Made by a program: the position numbers and the translations under genes
In this document: one piece after another, positions 1 to 5,062 of the stretch
Layout of the letters: the number at the start of each line of letters is the position of its first letter
Numbering within the stretch: position 1 is the first letter of the stretch
DNA from: Bacteroidota bacterium
GTDB lineage: Bacteria; Bacteroidota; Bacteroidia; Cytophagales; Cyclobacteriaceae
NCBI GenBank assembly: GCA_024643595.1
Contig: JAHEMS010000061.1
Coordinates: forward strand, 1-11,590
DNA length: 11,590 bases
Reading direction: 5' to 3'
Notes under the pieces: model-generated
What the model saw: only the letters and a program-made list of their open reading frames with translations
The model's database searches: none
What the model was told of the DNA's origin: nothing

Positions 1-497
1 ACAAGACCATTACTGAAGCTCTTGAAACTCCCACTACAACAGGAGAAGATATCTTTCTATTACAAGACTTCAAGCCTCTCATAGATGTTCATGCCGTGGA
101 TATCATTCACCCAGACTTAGTCTCCTCTGGCGGACTTTTAGAAACAAAGCGCATTGGCGATTATGCAGAAGAAAAAGGAATCGCGATGGCCATGCACCAG
201 GCAGGAACCCCTGTATCGTTTATGGCTAATGTGCATTGTGCGGCGGCCACTCAAAATTTCCTTGCTCTTGAACATCACTCTGTTGATGTACCTTGGTGGG
301 AAGGGTTGGTTAAAACAACGGATGGAAGGAAACTGATCGACAAAGGATACGCGCCCGTTCCACTCACCGCTCCAGGATTGGGAATTGAATTGATAGATGA
401 TGAGGTGAAAAAGCATTTACATGCCAGCGATCAAACCTATTTTGCTCCTACCAAGGAGTGGGATGAAAAACGTTCGCACGACAGAACCTATAGCTAA
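1..497 (+). CDS. Enolase-superfamily sugar-acid dehydratase (galactonate dehydratase-like), 3' part
   Basis: The gene enters from the left edge; reading in the frame that starts at base 3 gives about 164 codons before the TAA at 495-497. The visible part is the C-terminal barrel of a mandelate racemase/muconate lactonizing enzyme. A TGED motif at bases 39-50 supplies the family's third metal-binding Glu. HPDLVSSGG follows, then MAMHQAGTP, whose His (195-197) matches the catalytic base of the galactonate-dehydratase subgroup, and the C-terminal PLTAPGLGIEL typical of that subgroup. Such enzymes remove an alpha proton from a sugar acid with Mg2+ and eliminate water to a 2-keto-3-deoxy acid. Substrate cannot be read from this fragment; the N-terminal capping domain and the first two metal ligands lie outside. 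A strong terminator follows, so it is the last gene of its transcript. Family call is firm, substrate is not. Confidence 0.88.
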   Translation, partial: KTITEALETPTTTGEDIFLLQDFKPLIDVHAVDIIHPDLVSSGGLLETKRIGDYAEEKGIAMAMHQAGTPVSFMANVHCAAATQNFLALEHHSVDVPWWEGLVKTTDGRKLIDKGYAPVPLTAPGLGIELIDDEVKKHLHASDQTYFAPTKEWDEKRSHDRTYS

Positions 498-513
498 ATA
501 TTCATCACCGCTT

Positions 514-566
514 GCGTCTCTTCATCGTGCTAATTCTTTTATCATGATGAAGAGATGCTTATTTTT
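514..566 (+). terminator. Intrinsic terminator after the dehydratase gene
   Basis: Bases 514-529 pair with 543-558 to give a 16-bp stem (14 Watson-Crick pairs and two G-T wobbles) with a 13-nt loop. The stem is followed directly by the T-rich tract TTATTTTT (559-566). The T tract lies only on the plus-strand side, so the signal is directional and ends the transcript 17 bases past the dehydratase stop. It implies that the transporter gene at 621 needs its own promoter or read-through. Confidence 0.8.
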
Positions 567-620
567 AGCCATGTTAAAAACAGCTCTCTGGCCCTTTGTT
601 CACCCTAACCTATCACTCCA

Positions 621-1724
621 TTGAAAACATTCAATCTCTTTAAACTTTCACTCGGTTTGGCCATCGTCTCACTTATTGTTGCGCTCGTCATTATAGCAAC
701 TTCTGGTATTTCTGCCGCCGGACCGTTTTTAATTTTATTTTTCTTCTTGATTGGAATAGGCTTTCGCGGATATGAGCAGCTAAAAGGATTCACCTATTCC
801 ATTATGATTTTTGCAGCAGTGACTACTGCTATGTACTACCCTAATAATTTCGTCGAACTGAATGGGTTTAAATTTTCTACTTTAATTATACCCCTAATCC
901 AGATCATTATGTTTGGTATGGGAACTTCAATGAGTGTTGATGACTTTATTGGAGTCGTTAAAACTCCCAAAGCCGTTTTTATTGGTGTGGCCGCGCAATT
1001 CATGATTATGCCACTAATAGGTTTTACGTTAGCCAACTTCAGTGGATTTGAACCGGAAATTGCTGCAGGTATTATTCTGATCGGCTGTTCCCCCAGCGGG
1101 CTGGCTTCTAATGTGATGAATTATCTCGCTAAAGCCAACCTGGCACTTTCCATTACTATTACTTCTGTAACTACGTTATTGGCTCCAGTGATTACTCCCC
1201 TCCTGATGAAATTATTAGCCGGTGAATTAGTGGAAATCAACATGCTTAATATGATGTGGGACATTTGTAAAATGGTAATAATTCCTATTGGAGCAGGGCT
1301 TATTTTTAATAAACTGCTACATGGTAAATCAAAATGGTTAGATGCAGCCATGCCATTAGTATCAATGCTGGGCATCGGCCTGATCATCACCATCATTACA
1401 GCAGCAGGAAGAAACAGCCTGTTAGAGATCGGATTTCTACTGATCGGACTTGTATTGATCCATAACCTTTTTGGATACACCCTTGGTTATTGGACGGGCC
1501 GCTTGTTTAGAATGCCCGAAAAAGATTGCCGTACCATTGCAATTGAAGTAGGAATGCAAAATGGTGGACTTGCCTCTGGAATTGCAAAAGAAATGGGTAA
1601 AATTGCTACCATCGGCCTCGCTCCTGCTGTATTTGGTCCATTAATGAATATCACCGGTTCAATACTGGCTTCCTATTGGCATCGAAGACCACCCGAGGGT
1701 GAAATCGAGAGCATTAAATCTTAA
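621..1724 (+). CDS. BASS-family (bile acid:sodium symporter-like) transporter
   Basis: This 367-residue, very hydrophobic inner-membrane protein belongs to the SBF/BASS family, which moves organic anions (bile acids, keto acids, pantoate, sugar acids) with Na+. The sodium-site residues known from the Neisseria ASBT structure all appear conserved: Gln126 in AAQFMIMP, Ser163-Asn164 in CSPSGLASN, Ser177 and Thr181 in LALSITITS, and Glu309-Val310, Met312-Gln313 in EVGMQN. Family members are usually 300-330 residues; this one carries two extra N-terminal hydrophobic segments (about 10-28 and 33-48). The start is TTG at 621: an in-frame TAA at 606-608 leaves no upstream ATG, and the next in-frame Met is about residue 62. 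No clear ribosome-binding site precedes it. Its place after a sugar-acid dehydratase makes a sugar acid or keto acid a reasonable guess for the substrate, but this is inference. The 3' end overlaps the opposing gene by 11 bp. Confidence 0.9.
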   Translation: MKTFNLFKLSLGLAIVSLIVALVIIATSGISAAGPFLILFFFLIGIGFRGYEQLKGFTYSIMIFAAVTTAMYYPNNFVELNGFKFSTLIIPLIQIIMFGMGTSMSVDDFIGVVKTPKAVFIGVAAQFMIMPLIGFTLANFSGFEPEIAAGIILIGCSPSGLASNVMNYLAKANLALSITITSVTTLLAPVITPLLMKLLAGELVEINMLNMMWDICKMVIIPIGAGLIFNKLLHGKSKWLDAAMPLVSMLGIGLIITIITAAGRNSLLEIGFLLIGLVLIHNLFGYTLGYWTGRLFRMPEKDCRTIAIEVGMQNGGLASGIAKEMGKIATIGLAPAVFGPLMNITGSILASYWHRRPPEGEIESIKS

Positions 1725-2133
1725 AGGCTTGCCGAGCGACCAGTTTCCAGCCTCCCTTTTCTTTTGACCACACCAGCAACACACCAAGGTTGACGGTGCT
1801 TGTACCGGTTGCACTAACTAGTTCTCCTTTCAGCTTATGACGAACCAATGCCATATTCTTCCCAGTCATCACAACAGATTGGTCTGTAAGATCGATTGAC
1901 TTAAAATCAGATTTACCAGAAACCAATGCTTCAATAAACTGATTTTGATTTTCAACTAATCCACTGGAGTGTCCGTACGACAGATAACTGGAAGTTAAAT
2001 TTTTAAGAGCCACGCTGGAGGGATCAATCATGGCTAGTCGCAATTTTTCCACGGATGCCTCTACTTCTTTTTCGGATTGTGCATAAGAACTAAAACCCGT
2101 TAACGCTACGAGTACGAAGAAGACTAATTTCAT
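1714..2133 (-). CDS. Exported NTF2-like/DUF4440-type protein
   Basis: This 139-residue protein begins with a signal peptide (residues 1-18, ending SSYA, then Q19), so it is periplasmic or secreted. The mature part fits a single NTF2-like domain of the DUF4440/SnoaL type. It has a helical start with 'VEKLRLAMID', then YLSYGHSSG, an 'FIEALVSGKSDF' helix, an MALVRHKL strand, and a final strand pair LLVWSKEKGGWKLVARQAFKI. Proteins with this fold include small isomerases, ligand binders and dimerisation modules; nothing here shows which applies. The gene faces the BASS transporter and their 3' ends overlap by 11 bp, so there is no room for an ordinary terminator between them. No Bacteroidota-type TAnnTTTG promoter was found upstream. 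Confidence 0.8.
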   Translation of the reverse strand: MKLVFFVLVALTGFSSYAQSEKEVEASVEKLRLAMIDPSSVALKNLTSSYLSYGHSSGLVENQNQFIEALVSGKSDFKSIDLTDQSVVMTGKNMALVRHKLKGELVSATGTSTVNLGVLLVWSKEKGGWKLVARQAFKI

Positions 2134-2283
2134 ATTTCCTTGGGTTAAATAATATTGTTGAGAAAGATACTCAATTCAATCTTTAAAAGGAATACAGGCG
2201 ATTTCAATTGTAATGGATAATCTTTATTCTATATAAGCGGTAGTTGTCTATACATTCAATCTTAATCCTTTGCCTTATTAAGT

Positions 2284-2757
2284 TTAAAATAGCCCGCTCT
2301 CAGCCAGCGCTAATGTCTCATGGGTGTAGTCGAGAACGATGGATTTTATTACTTTTCCATGGCTGAGCGTAATGATAATTTCTTGCTCAAAGCGAGATTC
2401 ATATCCCTTGTGCGCGTAAAATATTCGGTTGCCTTTGGGTATCCTTATTTTTCCTGTAAACCATGTTGCTGTTGGGTTCTTTAAAAAAGGCTTTCTTAAA
2501 ACAGTTCTTAGCGAACAGGGTCTTATTCTTTTCCAGAACCAACCAAATCGCTTCTCATAATCTCCCTTGATGTCTTTTAAAACAAGAAACTTATCAACTA
2601 ATTCCCACGTCGCTACATATCCTCTCTTACAACTTCCCGAAGTTCGAAATTGGGGGCGATTTATTTTATTGACCATCCAATATTGTTCCAAAGGATTAGA
2701 ATATAGATCATGATTTTCACCATCTATAATGATTATATCGGGTAGTTGTGCCGCCAT
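2284..2757 (-). CDS. Uncharacterised 157-residue cytoplasmic protein
   Basis: I do not recognise a named family. The protein has no signal peptide or membrane segment, and is basic and rich in aromatic residues. It starts with a short hydrophobic strand, DIIIIDGENHDLYSNPL, then QYWMVNKINRPQF, SCKRGYVATWELVD, a short run of strands, KRFGWFWKRIRPCS, TATWFTGKIRIPKGN, and finally a hydrophobic strand EQEIIITLSHGKVIKSIVLD. The dense, conserved-looking aromatic and Gly/Pro pattern suggests a folded beta-rich domain, not a spurious ORF. A good ribosome-binding site (AAAGGA at 2761-2766 in complement, three bases from the ATG) supports the start. It lies 150 bp upstream of the NTF2-like gene on the same strand, and is divergent from the secreted-protein operon. 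The gene is probably real; the function is unknown. Confidence 0.7.
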   Translation of the reverse strand: MAAQLPDIIIIDGENHDLYSNPLEQYWMVNKINRPQFRTSGSCKRGYVATWELVDKFLVLKDIKGDYEKRFGWFWKRIRPCSLRTVLRKPFLKNPTATWFTGKIRIPKGNRIFYAHKGYESRFEQEIIITLSHGKVIKSIVLDYTHETLALAESGLF

Positions 2758-2906
2758 GATCCTTTCATTTTGGATATTCGTCCTGCCAATGAATCAAAAG
2801 TGAAAATTATTTAAAAGAAGGAATCGTGCTATGGAAGCAATTGAATGATGAATAACTGATAGAAACGATTTTCAGCGAACCGTAATGATTTGAAGTAAAT
2901 CGACTA

Positions 2907-2914
2907 TAAATTTG
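2907..2914 (+). promoter_or_regulatory. Possible Bacteroidota -7 promoter element for the four-gene operon
   Basis: TAAATTTG matches the Bacteroidota sigma factor -7 consensus TAnnTTTG exactly. The partner -33 TTTG is not at the usual 19-21 bp spacing: the nearest TTTG (2889-2892) is 14 bp upstream, so the promoter is incomplete. It would give a leader of roughly 125 bases before the ATG at 3048. A weaker alternative, TATATTTC at 3021-3028, sits closer to the gene but has no -33 element either. Confidence 0.3.
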
Positions 2915-3047
2915 AATATGAATATCACATGGTTGTTTTGTTATTTTAACCGAAATTAATTCACCCTATCGAAAGGTCACGAAAACATAAGCGTCAAGCT
3001 GAAATAAAACTGTTATTTTATATATTTCACACGTAAATTTTAACTAC

Positions 3048-3581
3048 ATGATCAACCGTAACCTGAATTTATCAAAATTAGTGTTGCTGCTTATTATTAT
3101 CTTTTCATTTAGCTGCAAGAGCAGTAAGAAAATGGAAGCAGCAAAAGCTCAGGAAAAGGCACGTATAGAACAGGAACAAGCAGCAAAACTTCAAAAGCAG
3201 AAAGAGGAGGAAGCGCGAAAACGTGAAGCCGAAGAGCGTGAACGAAGAGAAGCAGCGTTAAGATTGAAGGAAAGTCAATCAACGGCTATGGAACCTAAAG
3301 CTAAACTAAGTGAGTACTTTACCGCCATTTCCAAGGCTGCCAATGTGACCTCTGCCAATAATAGTATTAACGAAGCGCTTACTTTATTTGCCTCACCCGA
3401 TACGCCTGTATTAATAGTGATCGGTGAATATGGTGGCAAGAAAGACTACGATAGACCTACAACCATCCGGGAATATCTGAATTACCTGAAAGATCAGAAA
3501 AAAAATAGTAACGCGATCACTAATCTAAGAATGGATAGTTCAGGTAAAATCACAGAGGTTGAATTAAAGAAACCGTTTTAA
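3048..3581 (+). CDS. Coiled-coil lipoprotein, first gene of the secreted-protein operon
   Basis: This 177-residue protein starts with a lipoprotein signal: a hydrophobic core (residues 11-21) and a lipobox FSFS ending at Cys23, followed by KSSKK, so it should be lipid-anchored in the envelope. Residues about 28-76 are almost entirely Glu, Lys, Arg, Gln and Ala, predicting a long charged coiled coil of the TolA-linker kind. The C-terminal 90 residues form a small domain (LSEYFTAISKA, INEALTLFASPDTPV, DYDRPTTIREYLNYLKD, then a strand GKITEVELKK). By eye its helix pattern matches the domain in the next gene (LSKYISIIG, DRAEELFAPG, VRKYFERL). The gene is 35 bp upstream of that gene and probably heads the operon. 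A membrane-anchored scaffold holding the other exported products is a plausible role, but this is inference. Confidence 0.78.
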   Translation: MINRNLNLSKLVLLLIIIFSFSCKSSKKMEAAKAQEKARIEQEQAAKLQKQKEEEARKREAEERERREAALRLKESQSTAMEPKAKLSEYFTAISKAANVTSANNSINEALTLFASPDTPVLIVIGEYGGKKDYDRPTTIREYLNYLKDQKKNSNAITNLRMDSSGKITEVELKKPF

Positions 3582-3616
3582 TACACATTTTATTCCGCTA
3601 ATTAAATCCTACAAGT

Positions 3617-4201
3617 ATGTCCACGATAAATTATTATAAAATATTCACCATATCATTTAGCTTGCTGATGGGAGTCAATTTATTCGCCCAGTCTGATGAC
3701 GTAAGTCCCGCACGCAAGCAAGCCATAGACTCTCTGGCCCTGGAGAAAGTTCGGGACCTGAGTAAATACATAAGCATTATCGGCAATAAGAAAACCGCTT
3801 ATTCAGAGGCTACTCGCGTAATGGATAGAGCTGAAGAATTGTTTGCACCAGGAAGTGAAATGGGTGTCTCATCGTTAAACCGATCAGAAGTTAACTACTA
3901 TAAAGTACGTAAGTATTTCGAGCGATTAATGGCTCTCAACTATGATCGTGTGTCCATTAAATGGTACGACATTCATTACATAAGCGACCTTGAGCGACAA
4001 CCTGATGGACGCTATGTAGGAGTCGTAACCATCTATCAGCGCTTCGAAGGCACATCCGATGACGGACTAAAATATAAAGACACCACTAAAAAAGATATCA
4101 CCATTTATGTGGAACGAAAAGTGACTCAAATACAGGGCAGGACCATTGAATTTTGGGATGTCTTACTGGGTGATATTCGTGTCACTGAAACGAGCGCTTA
4201 A
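3617..4201 (+). CDS. Secreted protein with NTF2-like domain, operon gene 2
   Basis: The 194-residue product has a signal peptide (residues 1-24, ending NLFA, then Q25). The mature protein begins with a short charged linker, then helices KVRDLSKYISIIG (44-56), EATRVMDRAEELF (64-76) and NYYKVRKYFERLMAL (93-107). These precede beta strands SIKWYDIHYISDL, GRYVGVVTIYQRFEG and DITIYVERKV, and a closing GRTIEFWDVLLGDIRV. Helices followed by a curved beta sheet fit an NTF2-like fold. Residues 44-170 align by eye with residues 50-190 of the leucine-rich-repeat protein two genes downstream, including the shared KVRD start, so the two domains look homologous. I see no enzyme motif, and its function is unknown. 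Spacing is 35 bp from gene 1 and 33 bp to gene 3, consistent with one transcript. Confidence 0.78.
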   Translation: MSTINYYKIFTISFSLLMGVNLFAQSDDVSPARKQAIDSLALEKVRDLSKYISIIGNKKTAYSEATRVMDRAEELFAPGSEMGVSSLNRSEVNYYKVRKYFERLMALNYDRVSIKWYDIHYISDLERQPDGRYVGVVTIYQRFEGTSDDGLKYKDTTKKDITIYVERKVTQIQGRTIEFWDVLLGDIRVTETSA

Positions 4202-4214
4202 CTCTCTTTTGTTC

Positions 4215-4229
4215 CGTATAAGTTATACG
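4215..4229. repeat. 15-bp palindrome just before operon gene 3
   Basis: CGTATAAGTTATACG is a 7-bp perfect inverted repeat around a single central base. It lies between genes 2 and 3 and ends five bases before the ATG at 4235. As RNA it would form a 6-bp hairpin with a 3-nt loop over the ribosome-landing region; as DNA it could be an operator. It is AT-rich and occurs once, so chance is possible. Confidence 0.4.
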
Positions 4230-4234
4230 TAAGC

Positions 4235-5062
4235 ATGAAATACACTTTCATTGCAATTCTGTTTTGTGCAATAACATCATCCTCTGCTCAATTAATTAAT
4301 GACATGGAGGATGAAAGCAAACTTTATGCTCAAACCAAACAGGTAAATCAGTTTTTCAGAAGATTCAATGGCGAGGAAGATGAAAAAGGGAATCGGTATT
4401 ATCCTTATGATAAACAATATCACAGCATCAAATTAAGAAAAAAATATCTGGGAGTATTATTTGACGAGTCCAACAATGGAATGAGTCCAATGCTTAAGTC
4501 AGAATTTGCGATGCATATTCTGGATAGTAAGGATTCCAATATCCTGGAGTTCCATCAACCCAATTGGTTTGCTGAGGTTCAGACCATATTCACCTCATCG
4601 GGCAAAGACCAACCAATCACGTTATTCATGGAACTTGAAAAAAATCATCTCGGCTATAAATGGGTAATACACAAGGTATATGCGGATATGTATGCTTCGT
4701 CCTTTAAAAGAGATACCACTCGAATTGGTAACTTTCTACATCCGCTCAGTCATGAACTTGACTTTATGAATCTTAGAAAAGCTTTCGCCAATAAGGACAG
4801 TGTAATTCAATTTGCGGCAAAAAATTTCTCCCCCAGTCACTTATCAATTTTTTTATATGAACTAAACACCGGTAATCTGAAATTCAAATCCGTATCCGGT
4901 GTGAAATTTCACTTTTTTCAAATCAGTAATTGGTACTTTGAACTTTCTGAGTTTAACCGGCCGGGTTATAATACAGGTTGGTTAATTTCTAATCTTGTGA
5001 AACTAAATAGCTATGAAGATAAATCTCTATTAAGAAGATTCTTGTATCATGAAACACACTAG
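4235..5062 (+). CDS. Secreted protein of unknown function, operon gene 3
   Basis: This 275-residue protein carries a signal peptide (residues 1-18, ending SSSA, then Q19). It appears to have two halves. The first (about 30-150) has helices QTKQVNQFFRRFNGEED, KLRKKYLGVLFDESN and LKSEFAMHILDS, then strands around WFAEVQTIF, ITLFMELE and KWVIHKVYAD, the same helix-then-sheet order as in gene 2 and the N-terminus of gene 4. The second half begins with the striking block FLHPLSHELDFMNLRKAF (167-184). It goes on through HLSIFLYELNTGNLKF, VKFHFFQISNWYFELSEFNR and GYNTGWLISNL, which reads as a conserved core of aromatic strands. I believe similar proteins occur in other Bacteroidota without assigned function. 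Its stop codon lies inside the next gene (14-bp overlap), which points to translational coupling with the leucine-rich-repeat protein. Confidence 0.75.
   Translation: MKYTFIAILFCAITSSSAQLINDMEDESKLYAQTKQVNQFFRRFNGEEDEKGNRYYPYDKQYHSIKLRKKYLGVLFDESNNGMSPMLKSEFAMHILDSKDSNILEFHQPNWFAEVQTIFTSSGKDQPITLFMELEKNHLGYKWVIHKVYADMYASSFKRDTTRIGNFLHPLSHELDFMNLRKAFANKDSVIQFAAKNFSPSHLSIFLYELNTGNLKFKSVSGVKFHFFQISNWYFELSEFNRPGYNTGWLISNLVKLNSYEDKSLLRRFLYHETH

Noticed and set aside
421..624. 67-codon plus-strand open frame across the dehydratase end and terminator
   Set aside because: It overlaps the end of a real gene in another frame and includes the terminator hairpin; its translation looks random.
1121..1480. 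119-codon minus-strand open frame inside the BASS transporter
   Set aside because: It is a shadow of the transporter in the opposite strand, with no start signal or domain.
2867..2903. Short inverted arms CGATTT and AAATCG next to the possible -7 box
   Set aside because: They are only 6 bp, with a 25-base spacer in AT-rich DNA; this is too weak to call an operator.
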